A DNA stretch of 64,000 bases from Chryseobacterium gleum. GTDB taxonomy: Bacteria; Bacteroidota; Bacteroidia; Flavobacteriales; Weeksellaceae. Position 1 is the stretch's first letter, and the number at the start of each line of letters is the position of its first letter. A program made the position numbers and the translations under genes. Under the pieces are notes generated by a model. That model saw nothing but the letters and a program-made list of their open reading frames with translations. It ran no database searches and was not told the DNA's origin. Where the stretch lies: the NCBI RefSeq assembly GCF_900636535.1, contig NZ_LR134289.1, forward strand, positions 3,286,001 to 3,350,000, given 5' to 3'. Shown piece by piece: positions 52,038-61,062 of the stretch.

Positions 52038-53122
52038 ACAGAGATCTTTATATTGATTTCGCCAAAGGACTGGCAACACTTTCCATCATATTTATCCATA
52101 CTGCTTTCTGGTCCGGACAGTTTTATATTCCTGCAGAAGTAAGAGTATTCTCCCTTGTTTTTGACGTCGCTCTTTTTTATGCACTGAGTGGCATTACTTC
52201 CGGAGCTAATATTGAAAAAACACTATACCGGTTGTTGAAACTGCAGATCACGTATATGATATTTGTGACTTTCCTCTTCTTTTTAGATTACTTTTTTAAA
52301 GTTTTCGGACTAAGTTTCTTTTCTATGGAATGGCTCCAGAGTTTTTATTCAACATTTGGCTCCAAATATTCCACTACCAGCATTTCAGCAGTTCCTCAAT
52401 GGGAAAATCTCGGAAACTGGTATCTTCATCAATACACCAATGCCGATACCTTTCCGGTTGTCATGGGAAGTTTCTGGTACCTTAAGGTGTATTTTATTTT
52501 AACCGTTTTCGGAGTTCTCATCTTGAGATTTTTCCCGAAACATATCAACTGGTTTATCGGACTTTGCATTGCTTTAACTTTATTATTTAATATTTTCCCG
52601 GAATATTATCCAACCGGACAGGTGGGATATGTCGCTTTTTATCTTGCTGTATTTTTAATCGGGAACAAAATGCGTGGAAAAAAAATTCCTGTTAAAGCAA
52701 TTCCTCTATTATATGCGCTCGTAGGAGCTGCTCTCGTGTGGATGTTCTGGTATTATGGAGGAGATATTTTCTATAAAATCAATAAAAACAAATTCCCGCC
52801 GAAAATCCCGTATATCATCTGGGCATTATTCTCTCTGGTGACATTATTTGTTCTCTATAACAGGCTAAAGATCACAAAAGAAAATTTCATCACTTATATC
52901 GGCAGGAATGCTATATTCTTCTATTTTGCACAGGGAATCAGCTCTTCGCTGGTCTATTTCCTGGTGGTTCCATTAAAAGAAAATATGTCCTGGTGGATTT
53001 TGATGATCATTATTTATATCATTAATATCATTTTAGCTTTTGTAATTTCTGCAGGGCTGAAAAAGGTTGATACCTTAGGCTGGAATATTTTGGAATTCCT
53101 AAGAAGGAAGACAGCCTCTTAA
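52034..53122 (+). CDS. Acyltransferase-3 family membrane protein
   Basis: The 362-residue protein has about ten membrane helices. The N-terminal RDLYIDFAKGLATLSIIFIH includes the catalytic His region of the acyltransferase-3 family. Later IGRNAIFFYFAQGISSSLVY is the typical C-terminal stretch. Such proteins acylate sugars or envelope polymers. The start is set by the ATGA overlap with the upstream lipoprotein. Specific substrate unknown. Confidence 0.82.
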   Translation: MNRDLYIDFAKGLATLSIIFIHTAFWSGQFYIPAEVRVFSLVFDVALFYALSGITSGANIEKTLYRLLKLQITYMIFVTFLFFLDYFFKVFGLSFFSMEWLQSFYSTFGSKYSTTSISAVPQWENLGNWYLHQYTNADTFPVVMGSFWYLKVYFILTVFGVLILRFFPKHINWFIGLCIALTLLFNIFPEYYPTGQVGYVAFYLAVFLIGNKMRGKKIPVKAIPLLYALVGAALVWMFWYYGGDIFYKINKNKFPPKIPYIIWALFSLVTLFVLYNRLKITKENFITYIGRNAIFFYFAQGISSSLVYFLVVPLKENMSWWILMIIIYIINIILAFVISAGLKKVDTLGWNILEFLRRKTAS

Positions 53123-53196
53123 GACTTTAATGATCAAATTGAAATAAAGTCACATTTCTTACCTCAATTTGTTTAAATTTACAAAAAATTTACAAC

Positions 53197-53775
53197 ATGT
53201 TTAAGTTGAAACTACCTACCGACCCAAGGTGGGCAAATATTGCAGAAGGAAACATTGGAGAAATTTTAACAGATCATGCCTGGTGTGAGCAAAAAGCAGC
53301 CACCAATGCTATTGGACTGATCACGATGCTTCCTGAATATCCTGACATTGTAACAGAACTTCTTGCCATTGCACAGGAAGAGCTGGATCATTTCAATCAG
53401 GTACACGAGATCATCAAAAAGAGAGGCTATACTTTTGGAAGAGCCAGAAAAGATGATTATGTGAATGAACTGGCGAAATTTATCGTTCAGGGAAGCAGAG
53501 AAGACCTCATCGTAGATAAAATGCTGTTTGCCGCTATGATTGAAGCCAGAAGCTGTGAAAGATTCAAAGTTCTTACAGAAAATATCAAAGACGAAGAGCT
53601 TAAAGTTTTCTACAGAGAACTGATGATTTCCGAGGCTAATCATTACACTACTTTTATAGGATTTGCAAGGCAGCTTGGTAATCCTGAAAAAGTAAACCAT
53701 CGCTGGGAAGAATGGCTGGAGTATGAAGCCAGCATTATTAAATCCTACGGAAACAAAGAAACCATTCACGGTTAA
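53197..53775 (+). CDS. miaE: tRNA-(ms2io6A)-hydroxylase
   Basis: The 192-residue non-heme diiron protein resembles MiaE. Iron ligands are recognisable in AIAQEELDHFNQVHE, MIEARSCERF and ISEANHYTTFIGFA. It hydroxylates ms2i6A37, the MiaB product, in an oxygen-dependent step. It is followed by the DUF502 gene 24 bases on. Confidence 0.88.
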   Translation: MFKLKLPTDPRWANIAEGNIGEILTDHAWCEQKAATNAIGLITMLPEYPDIVTELLAIAQEELDHFNQVHEIIKKRGYTFGRARKDDYVNELAKFIVQGSREDLIVDKMLFAAMIEARSCERFKVLTENIKDEELKVFYRELMISEANHYTTFIGFARQLGNPEKVNHRWEEWLEYEASIIKSYGNKETIHG

Positions 53776-53799
53776 AATACAAACAGTAAAGAGTATCCA

Positions 53800-54417
53800 T
53801 TGAAGAAGCCAAGCTTTGAAAATATTGCCAATCTTTTCCTGAAGAATTTTTTTCAGGGATTAGTAATTATTGGTCCTATCGGGCTTACCATTTTTGTCAT
53901 CTGGTATATTGTAAGTGCCATTGACAATCTTATTCCTTCACTTGCCAAGCAGGTGCCGGGGCTTGTTTTCGTATCTATTATACTGTTTACTGCTATTCTG
54001 GGATATTTAGGAAATAAATTTGTGGTCGGGAGATTCTTTTTCGACACAATGGACAGCCTGCTTGAGAAAACTCCCGGAGTAAAACACATTTATACTCCTA
54101 CAAAAGACGTCATGTCTTCATTTGTAGGGGACAAGAAAAAATTCAACGATCCTGTATGGGTAAAAACCAATGAAAATCCCGAAATCTGGAGAATCGGTTT
54201 CTTGACCCAAAAAGAAATGTCGGACGTTGACAAGCATAATTACGTTGCGGTATATCTTCCCCACTCGTACGCCATCTCGGGCTGGGTAATTGTTACTGAA
54301 GAAAAAAACATCAAACCTGTAGTGGGAATGACAGCAGCTTCTGCCATGAAGTTTGCAGTAAGCGGCGGTGTAGCCGGATTCCATTCTGATGAAAATATAT
54401 TTAAGGCTCCGGAATAG
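53800..54417 (+). CDS. DUF502 family membrane protein (TTG start)
   Basis: The 205-residue protein has two N-terminal helices (FQGLVIIGPIGLTIFVIWYI; LVFVSIILFTAILGYLGN) and a DUF502 core with VKHIYTPTKDVMSSFVGDKK, VAVYLPHSYAISGWVI and AMKFAVSGGVAG. The only well-placed start is a TTG at 53800 (KKPSFENIANLFLKNF), as no ATG precedes the first helix in this frame. Function unknown; probably a bacterial inner-membrane protein. Confidence 0.85.
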   Translation: MKKPSFENIANLFLKNFFQGLVIIGPIGLTIFVIWYIVSAIDNLIPSLAKQVPGLVFVSIILFTAILGYLGNKFVVGRFFFDTMDSLLEKTPGVKHIYTPTKDVMSSFVGDKKKFNDPVWVKTNENPEIWRIGFLTQKEMSDVDKHNYVAVYLPHSYAISGWVIVTEEKNIKPVVGMTAASAMKFAVSGGVAGFHSDENIFKAPE

Positions 54418-54507
54418 TCACTTTCCCGCCTTATATATACTTTGATGAAATTTGAAAATTATTTTCAAGCACATTTTCTTTACAAACAATTTAAAACATA
54501 TTAACTC

Positions 54508-55884
54508 ATGAATTTACCGTACGCGGAACCTTTCCGCATCAAAATGGTGGAAGAAATCTACCAGTCTACCAGAGAAGAAAGAGAGCAGTGGCTTAAAGAA
54601 GCTAATTATAACCTTTTCAATTTAAGATCTTCTCAGGTTTATATTGACCTGCTTACTGATTCCGGAACCGGAGCAATGTCCGATAAACAATGGGCTGCTT
54701 TAATGACAGGAGATGAAAGCTACGCAGGCTCACGTTCATTCGAACAATTACAGAAAACCGTTGAAAGAATTACAGGATTCAAATATTTATTACCAACCCA
54801 CCAGGGAAGAGCCGCTGAAAACGTGCTTTTTTCCGTATTGGTAAAAGAAGGTGATGTAGTTCCGGGAAACTCACACTTTGACACTACAAAAGGTCATATC
54901 GAGTTCAGAAAGGCACATGCAATAGATTGTACGATTGATGAAGCTTTTGACATCAATGACCTTCATCCTTTCAAAGGGAATATCAACCTTGAAAAACTGG
55001 AAGAAGTTTATAAAAGTCATCCTAAAGAAAGTATTCCTTTCTGTCTGATTACCATTACCTGTAACTCATCAGGAGGACAGCCTGTTTCTCTGGAAAATAT
55101 GAAAGCTGTGAAAGCCCTTTCTGATCAATATGGAATTCCTGTATTCTTTGATTCAGCGAGATTTGCAGAGAACGCCTATTTCATCAAAAAAAGAGAGGCA
55201 GGACAGGAAAACAGAAGCATTAAAGACATCTGTAAGGAAATTTTCTCTTACGGAGACGGAATGACAATGAGTTCCAAAAAAGACGGGCTGGTAAACATTG
55301 GTGGATTCATCGCTTTGAATAATGAAGAAGTGTTCAGAAAGGCATCCAACTTTACCATTATCTACGAAGGCTTTATTACTTATGGTGGAATGGCCGGAAG
55401 AGATATGGCAGCACTGGCTGTAGGTCTGGACGAAGCGACTGAGTTTGCTTATCTTGAAAGCAGAATCTCCCAGGTTGAATATCTTGGGAATAAACTGATC
55501 GAATATGGAATTCCTGTTCAGAAACCAATCGGGGGACACGCCGTATTTATTGATTCTTTAAATTTCCTTCCGAATGTTTCCCGTGAAGAATATCCAGCGC
55601 AGACACTTGGTCTTGAAATTTATAAAGAAGCAGGAATCAGAACTGTAGAAATCGGGACTTTATTAGCAGACAGAGATCCTGCAACAAGGGAAAACCGTTA
55701 CCCGAAATTAGAACTGGTACGTCTCGCAATTCCAAGAAGAACTTACACCAATAATCATATGGATTATATTGCTGCTGCTATAAAGAACGTTTATGAAAGA
55801 CGTGAAGAGATTGCAAAAGGGTATAAGATCACCTGGGAACCCGAAATCTTAAGACATTTTACTGTTCAGCTTGAAAAAGCCTAA
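54508..55884 (+). CDS. tnaA: Tryptophanase
   Basis: The 458-residue PLP beta-eliminating lyase converts tryptophan to indole, pyruvate and ammonia. The phrases EPFRIKMVE, IDLLTDSGTGAMSD, PTHQGRAAEN and the PLP Lys in TMSSKKDGLVNIGG are shared with both tryptophanase and tyrosine phenol-lyase. Tryptophanase is preferred because of FDTTKGH, VEIGTLL and RHFTVQL, whose His replaces the Phe of phenol-lyase. It is monocistronic and followed by a terminator. A 19-codon ORF rich in Phe/Tyr precedes it, without Trp codons. Confidence 0.85.
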   Translation: MNLPYAEPFRIKMVEEIYQSTREEREQWLKEANYNLFNLRSSQVYIDLLTDSGTGAMSDKQWAALMTGDESYAGSRSFEQLQKTVERITGFKYLLPTHQGRAAENVLFSVLVKEGDVVPGNSHFDTTKGHIEFRKAHAIDCTIDEAFDINDLHPFKGNINLEKLEEVYKSHPKESIPFCLITITCNSSGGQPVSLENMKAVKALSDQYGIPVFFDSARFAENAYFIKKREAGQENRSIKDICKEIFSYGDGMTMSSKKDGLVNIGGFIALNNEEVFRKASNFTIIYEGFITYGGMAGRDMAALAVGLDEATEFAYLESRISQVEYLGNKLIEYGIPVQKPIGGHAVFIDSLNFLPNVSREEYPAQTLGLEIYKEAGIRTVEIGTLLADRDPATRENRYPKLELVRLAIPRRTYTNNHMDYIAAAIKNVYERREEIAKGYKITWEPEILRHFTVQLEKA

Positions 55885-55888
55885 TCAT

Positions 55889-55911
55889 AAAACCGGAATT
55901 TTTCCGGTTTT
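55889..55911 (+). terminator. Rho-independent terminator of tnaA
   Basis: The 10-bp stem AAAACCGGAA/TTCCGGTTTT has a 3-base loop and is followed by TTGTTTTT. The remaining 55912-56105 is AT-rich with no gene. Confidence 0.85.
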
Positions 55912-56105
55912 TTGTTTTTATGGAAATAATTCACCTTTTAACAGCCTCATAACCATTCAAATATCGGAAATAAATACAGTTAAAAAATAGATATAAATCA
56001 ATCATATGTTTTTATAACTCATCATCATAACCTCTTTTTCAATTTATTTTTAAAGAAAACGAAAGCGAATTGATTCATTTTTTGAAATAGTGACTGTTTT
56101 TAAGT

Positions 56106-56113
56106 TAATTTTG
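56106..56113 (+). promoter_or_regulatory. -7 promoter box of the monooxygenase-aminotransferase operon
   Basis: TAATTTTG matches TAnnTTTG and has a TTG 21 bases upstream. The predicted untranslated leader is about 60 bases. Confidence 0.55.
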
Positions 56114-56177
56114 TATTGTCTAATAACACAGATTAACAATACTTAAAAAACAAACCTGAAAAAATCCGTTATTCCGA

Positions 56178-57254
56178 ATGAAGAAAATTGCTGTCGTGGG
56201 CGCTGGCATCTCTGGCCTAACCATGGCAAATTACTTAGAAAAACACAAGATTGACTATCATATTTATGAAAGAAGAGAAAAGGAAGATCTGTCAGGCCAT
56301 GGCTTTCTCATTCCCAAGGAAGGGATGGACTATCTTTATGAGATAATTGATCCTGAAACCCTCCTCAAACACGGAAATTTTCTGAAAAAATACATCCAGT
56401 ATTCTCATACAGGAAAGATTCTGACAGAAAAGAAACTGGACCATGTTTTTGCCATTTCAAGACACTCTTTAATAAATCTCCTGGCACAAAGCATTTCTCC
56501 CGAAAAGATTACCTATGAAGAGACTGTAATCCCTGATAATCAACAGACCGGAAGACTAAAGCTTTCTGACGGAACCGATATTGATGCTGATATTACGGTC
56601 ATTTCTGATGGTTCTAAAAGCCGTATCAGAAGGGATCTTTTTAAAGATGAAAAAATGAGCGTGGTAAGAGAAAGTGAAGTGGTCAATATCATACAAGACA
56701 AAGAAATCGCAGATTCCATTGAGAATGACTTCATAAAATTTCATCACGAGGAAGGCGGACTGACTTTTGGAATCCTCAGGCTTTCGGAAGACACTATTCT
56801 GTGGTATTCACAGTTTGATAACAAAAAATACATGATCAACGAATGTTCGCCAGAGAACCTGAAGAAATATATGCTTGAAGTATTTGAAGACTGGCACCCT
56901 TTGATTCCTTCCATTATACAGAAATCAGACTATAAAAACGTGCATTTATGGTGTGTTTATGAATTGGAAAAATTACATCCGTTTTATAAAGACAATATTG
57001 TATTCATCGGGGATGCAGCACATCCCTTAATTCCTTTTACCAGTCAGGGGGTTACTTCCGCATTAAAAGACTCTTTCACTCTCACTAAATATTTAGTCGA
57101 AGAAAAAAACACCGAAGAAGCTTTTAAAAAGTATGAAGCAGAAAGAAAACCCGAAATTGAAACTCACATCAGTAACGGAAGAACCTTGTTAGAACAGTTC
57201 CTGCTTCCTCTTCACCAACAATCAAAAAATATTTTACCCATATCTTATAAATAA
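56178..57254 (+). CDS. FAD-dependent monooxygenase
   Basis: The 358-residue flavoprotein is of the aromatic-hydroxylase type. The Rossmann motif is VVGAGISGLTMANYLEKH (about 5-22), the middle DADITVISDGSKSRIRRDL resembles the DG motif, and the FAD-phosphate site IVFIGDAAHPLIPFTSQGV ends the core. It likely uses NAD(P)H and O2 to hydroxylate a small, perhaps aromatic, substrate. It is 2 bases before the aminotransferase gene and so shares its mRNA. The substrate is unknown. Confidence 0.85.
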   Translation: MKKIAVVGAGISGLTMANYLEKHKIDYHIYERREKEDLSGHGFLIPKEGMDYLYEIIDPETLLKHGNFLKKYIQYSHTGKILTEKKLDHVFAISRHSLINLLAQSISPEKITYEETVIPDNQQTGRLKLSDGTDIDADITVISDGSKSRIRRDLFKDEKMSVVRESEVVNIIQDKEIADSIENDFIKFHHEEGGLTFGILRLSEDTILWYSQFDNKKYMINECSPENLKKYMLEVFEDWHPLIPSIIQKSDYKNVHLWCVYELEKLHPFYKDNIVFIGDAAHPLIPFTSQGVTSALKDSFTLTKYLVEEKNTEEAFKKYEAERKPEIETHISNGRTLLEQFLLPLHQQSKNILPISYK

Positions 57255-57256
57255 AT

Positions 57257-58414
57257 ATGTTTACCAATAACGATATCAATTTTGAAGCCCTGAAAAGAAA
57301 AGCCTACAACGGAAGATGGGCTACCGTGGAAGATGGTATTATTCCTCTTACAGCTGCTGATCCGGACTTCAGAACAGCGCCTGAAATAGAACAGGGAATT
57401 ATTGAATATCTTAAAGATGGCTATTTAAGCTACGGACCATTTTCCGGACTGCCGGAATTCAGAAAAAGCGTAGCCGATCATTTCAATCAGGAAAAACACG
57501 GAAGTTTTACTCCTGAAAATATTCTGGCAGTTAACAGTGCTGCTCAGGGAATGTTTCTTATTGCATCTTATGTTCTTAAACCCGGCGATGAAGCCATTAT
57601 TCTAGATCCGGTAGATTTTCTTTTCAAAAAATCAGTGGAAACTGCTGGCGGAAAGATCACGCTTTGCCCTGTGGATACAACATCCGGTGAAATTGATTTT
57701 GAAAAACTGGTTTCTCTAATCAGCCCTAAAACCAGGCTGATCAGTATATGCAATCCTCACAATCCACTCGGAAAGGTTTATTCTAAAGAAATCCTGATAA
57801 AAATAGCTGAGGTTGCTTCCGCTCATGATCTTTGGGTGATGAGTGATGAAATCTGGAGTGATATCATTTATGACAATAAAGATTTTTATACATACTCTTC
57901 CGTTTCAGAAAAAGCGAAGAAAAAAAGTTTTACGGTATATGGATTTTCAAAATCGTTTGGAATTGCCGGCTTGAGAATTGGAGCTATATTATGTAATGAC
58001 CAGGACGTTCTTGAAGATTTTACCGAAAAATCAAATTTCAATTCGACAATAGAAGGAGTTTCTACCTTATCACAAATTGCAGCAAGTGTAGCCCTTGAGA
58101 AAGCAAAACCCTGGTACAGAGAATTTTTAGCACATTTACAAAGCAACAGAGATCTTGCATTTAGCTTATTAAGCCAATCCGAAATTGTAACGCCTAATTT
58201 GCCTGAAGCTACCTTTGTCCTGTTTCCAAAGATCAAAAACGGAATGACCAGCGATGCTTTTGCACAGCATGTTCTGCAGCAGGGAAAAGTTGCAATAGTA
58301 CCCGGTTCGGAAAGATGGTTTGGAAAAGGAGCGGAAGGACATGTCAGGATTTGCTTCTCCACTTCAAGAGAAATTTTAGAAGAAGGAATTAACAGAATGA
58401 TTACAAGCTTTTAA
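57257..58414 (+). CDS. PLP-dependent aminotransferase, MalY/PatB-like or class I/II
   Basis: The 385-residue protein shows LTAADPDFRTAPEI and YGPFSGLPEFRKSVADHF, the substrate arm ISICNPHNPLGKVYSKEI, and the PLP Lys in TVYGFSKSFGIAGLRIGAIL (about residue 235). These match class I/II aminotransferases, including aromatic ones and C-S lyases such as PatB. With the upstream monooxygenase it may modify an aromatic amino acid or derivative. That coupling is inferred from the 2-base spacing only. Confidence 0.82.
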   Translation: MFTNNDINFEALKRKAYNGRWATVEDGIIPLTAADPDFRTAPEIEQGIIEYLKDGYLSYGPFSGLPEFRKSVADHFNQEKHGSFTPENILAVNSAAQGMFLIASYVLKPGDEAIILDPVDFLFKKSVETAGGKITLCPVDTTSGEIDFEKLVSLISPKTRLISICNPHNPLGKVYSKEILIKIAEVASAHDLWVMSDEIWSDIIYDNKDFYTYSSVSEKAKKKSFTVYGFSKSFGIAGLRIGAILCNDQDVLEDFTEKSNFNSTIEGVSTLSQIAASVALEKAKPWYREFLAHLQSNRDLAFSLLSQSEIVTPNLPEATFVLFPKIKNGMTSDAFAQHVLQQGKVAIVPGSERWFGKGAEGHVRICFSTSREILEEGINRMITSF

Positions 58415-58473
58415 TGTTAAAATTTTTCATTAAAATCGAATATTAAGTTATTATTTTACCGAAATTAACACAA

Positions 58474-58578
58474 ATCAATATTAAATTAAGACTTTCATAC
58501 TAAATATTAAATTTCGATATTGATTTAAAAATAAATATTGATAATTTTGATTGAATCATCACTCAAAATTATCAATAT
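58474..58578. promoter_or_regulatory. Octamer cluster and 16-bp inverted repeat before the TonB receptor
   Basis: The octamer ATCAATAT or its complement ATATTGAT occurs at 58474, 58517, 58535 and 58571. The last two are the outer parts of a 16-bp perfect inverted repeat (58535-58550 and 58563-58578) with a 12-base spacer. Its right arm reaches the ATG of the receptor. TAATTTTG at 58542-58549, a -7 box match, is inside the left arm. A repressor or activator site is likely; if transcribed in full, it could also occlude translation. Confidence 0.6.
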
Positions 58579-61021
58579 GAAAATAAAATACATCAGCATT
58601 ATTTTCCTTGGAGCTTCTACCCTTTCCTATGCCCAGCAAATAAAGGATACTTTAAAAGAATCAAAGATAGACGAAGTAGCCATTACCGGAAGCCGGAATA
58701 AAAAAAGAACCGTTGTTAATACTCCTGTCCCTATTGATATCATCGATATTAAACAGGTAAGCCAGTCAACCGGCCAGGTGGAAGTCAACCAGCTCTTACA
58801 GTTTTCTGCTCCCTCTTTCAATTCCAACAAACAATCAGGATCCGACGGTGCTGATGCAGTAGATCCCGCCACTTTAAGAGGTCTTGGCCCTGATCAGACG
58901 TTGCTTCTTTTGAATGGGAAAAGATACCATCAATCTTCACTGATCAATCTTTTCGGAACCAAAGGAAGAGGAAATACCGGATATGACATGAATACCATTC
59001 CTATTGGCGCCATCAAAAGAGTGGAAGTTCTTCGTGACGGAGCCTCTGCCCAATACGGATCGGATGCTATTGCAGGGGTAATTAACGTGATCCTTAATGA
59101 TCGTGACAAAGGTTTTGAAGGCAATGCATTCTATGGAATGAATCTTTTCAAAAGCCCCGGAAATAATGATGTTGTTTCCGATCACAAAGTGGATGGGACT
59201 ACTTTTGATTTCAGCGGGAATTTCGGAACTAAAATAGGATCAAAAGGCGGCTTTGGAAATTTTACAGCAGAATTTATCAACAAAGATTATGCGATACGTA
59301 ATGCCAATCCCGATATCTACAATAAACCATCTCTGGCACCAAGACAGCGCTTCGGAGATGCCAAGGCTCAAAATATTTATTTTTTCGGCAATGTTGAACT
59401 TCCTCTATCAGATGGATTAAAATTTTATTCCCGTCAGGGTTTTTCACACAGAAACACCAAAGCCTATGCGTGGACCAGGACAGCGGATGCAGATGGAAAT
59501 ATCCCTGAAATATATCCTTCAGGCTTTAATCCGATTGAAAATACCAGCATTTCAGATTTTACTTTTGACAATGGTTTAAAATTTAAGGTCTTAGACTGGG
59601 ATGTGGATTTTTACAATGCTTTTGGCAATAACAGGTTTACCTATCAGATTGACAATACCATCAATGCTACTTTGGGAGTGAAATCACCGACAAGCTTTAA
59701 TGCCGGAGGGCATTCATTGCTGCAGAATACGACTGGCTTTAATGCTGTGAAACAATTTAAAGTACTGGAAGGACTGAATATTGCTTTCGGATCAGAATTC
59801 AGGTATGAAAAATTTAATATTATCAAAGGTGAAGAAGCCTCCTATGCAATGTATGATATCAATGGAAATGTGGTTACAAAAGATACTCCACAAAATTTAT
59901 GGGTATCAGTACCTGGTTCTGATCCTACACGTTACCGTCCTGGGGGATCACAAGGGTTTCCCGGCTATTCTATTGATTTAGGCAAAAGCAGAAATAATTT
60001 TGCAGCATATATAGATACGGAATTAGATGTTACAAAAAACTGGATGATAAGTGTTGCAGGAAGATTTGAAAATTATAATGATTTTGGAAGTACTTTGAAT
60101 GGAAAATTTGCGACAAGATACGCGATCACTCCGCAGTTTGCTTTCCGTGGTTCCGTTTCTACCGGATTCAGAGCGCCTTCTCTGGCGCAGAAGTATTACA
60201 GCCAGCAGTTCACCAACTTCCAGGGCGGTAAACTGGTCACTATTCAGCTCGCTTCTAATGACAGCAAGCTGGCAAGCAGCCTTGGAATTCCCCAATTGAA
60301 ACAGGAAACTTCTGTAAATGGAAGTGCCGGATTTACTTTCAATACAGGAAAATTTACAGCAACAATAGATGGTTATTATATTCAAGTGAAAGACAGAATC
60401 GTCCTTACCGGATATTTTGCACAAGAAGACTTACCGGCAGAAGTTCAGGCGGAGAATCCATTTATTGACCAGGTGCAGTTCTTTTCCAATGCAATTGATA
60501 CCCGTACGAAAGGGGTTGACCTTATTTTAAGCTATAGCGAAAATATAGGTTCCGGAAAACTCACTGCCACTTTAGCCGGAAACTATAACGACATGGAAAT
60601 TACCAAGGTAAATACATCCGAACAGCTGGCAGGGAAAGAAGATATTTATCTGAGCGAAAGAGAAAAGGCATTTATTCTGGCTTCAGCGCCAAAAACCAAA
60701 GTTAATTTAAATCTTAACTATAAAATCAACAAATTCAATGTAAATCTGCAGATGGTAAGGTTTGATAAAGTAACCTTAATTGGGTATGACGGCGCAAAGC
60801 AGGTATATAATCCAAAGGTAACAACGGATCTGTCTTTTGGCTGTGAATTTTCTAAAAATCTGAATCTGACGTTGGGAAGTAAAAACCTATTCAACCGTTA
60901 CCCTACTTTACAGACAACCCAAGTAACTAGCGGAAATACAGAATCCGGAGGTATTTTTGATCCTGTACAGATGGGATTTGCAGGAAGGCAGGTTTTTGCC
61001 AGACTTAACTTTAAGTTCTAA
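58577..61021 (+). CDS. TonB-dependent outer-membrane receptor
   Basis: The protein has 814 residues from ATG 58577. An upstream TTG (58538) adds 13 residues. The signal peptide is MKIKYISIIFLGASTLSYA, then Q. The plug domain has IDEVAITGSRNKKRTVVNTP (TonB-box-like beginning), PATLRGLGPDQTLLLLNGKR and VEVLRDGASAQYGSDAIAGV. The barrel ends in QVFARLNFKF with terminal Phe. It has no SusD partner nearby, so it is not a polysaccharide-utilisation receptor. Its ligand is unknown; the preceding enzymes suggest a small molecule. Confidence 0.9.
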   Translation: MKIKYISIIFLGASTLSYAQQIKDTLKESKIDEVAITGSRNKKRTVVNTPVPIDIIDIKQVSQSTGQVEVNQLLQFSAPSFNSNKQSGSDGADAVDPATLRGLGPDQTLLLLNGKRYHQSSLINLFGTKGRGNTGYDMNTIPIGAIKRVEVLRDGASAQYGSDAIAGVINVILNDRDKGFEGNAFYGMNLFKSPGNNDVVSDHKVDGTTFDFSGNFGTKIGSKGGFGNFTAEFINKDYAIRNANPDIYNKPSLAPRQRFGDAKAQNIYFFGNVELPLSDGLKFYSRQGFSHRNTKAYAWTRTADADGNIPEIYPSGFNPIENTSISDFTFDNGLKFKVLDWDVDFYNAFGNNRFTYQIDNTINATLGVKSPTSFNAGGHSLLQNTTGFNAVKQFKVLEGLNIAFGSEFRYEKFNIIKGEEASYAMYDINGNVVTKDTPQNLWVSVPGSDPTRYRPGGSQGFPGYSIDLGKSRNNFAAYIDTELDVTKNWMISVAGRFENYNDFGSTLNGKFATRYAITPQFAFRGSVSTGFRAPSLAQKYYSQQFTNFQGGKLVTIQLASNDSKLASSLGIPQLKQETSVNGSAGFTFNTGKFTATIDGYYIQVKDRIVLTGYFAQEDLPAEVQAENPFIDQVQFFSNAIDTRTKGVDLILSYSENIGSGKLTATLAGNYNDMEITKVNTSEQLAGKEDIYLSEREKAFILASAPKTKVNLNLNYKINKFNVNLQMVRFDKVTLIGYDGAKQVYNPKVTTDLSFGCEFSKNLNLTLGSKNLFNRYPTLQTTQVTSGNTESGGIFDPVQMGFAGRQVFARLNFKF

Positions 61022-61030
61022 CAGAAAATA

Positions 61031-61058
61031 AAAACTCCTGAGAATCTTCAGGAGTTTT
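61031..61058. terminator. Bidirectional terminator hairpin
   Basis: The 11-bp stem AAAACTCCTGA/TCAGGAGTTTT has a 6-base loop between the convergent receptor and sugar dehydrogenase genes, with A/T-rich tails on both sides. Confidence 0.85.
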
Positions 61059-61062
61059 ATTT

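Noticed and set aside
54418..54507. TnaC-type Trp-dependent leader control of tnaA
   Set aside because: The short ORF has no Trp codon and there is no Rho-type spacer or boxA-like region of the E. coli kind visible.
54508..55884. Tyrosine phenol-lyase as identity of the tnaA gene
   Set aside because: FDTTKGH, VEIGTLL and the His of RHFTVQL follow tryptophanase rather than phenol-lyase (TTTRYH, RG, RFFT).
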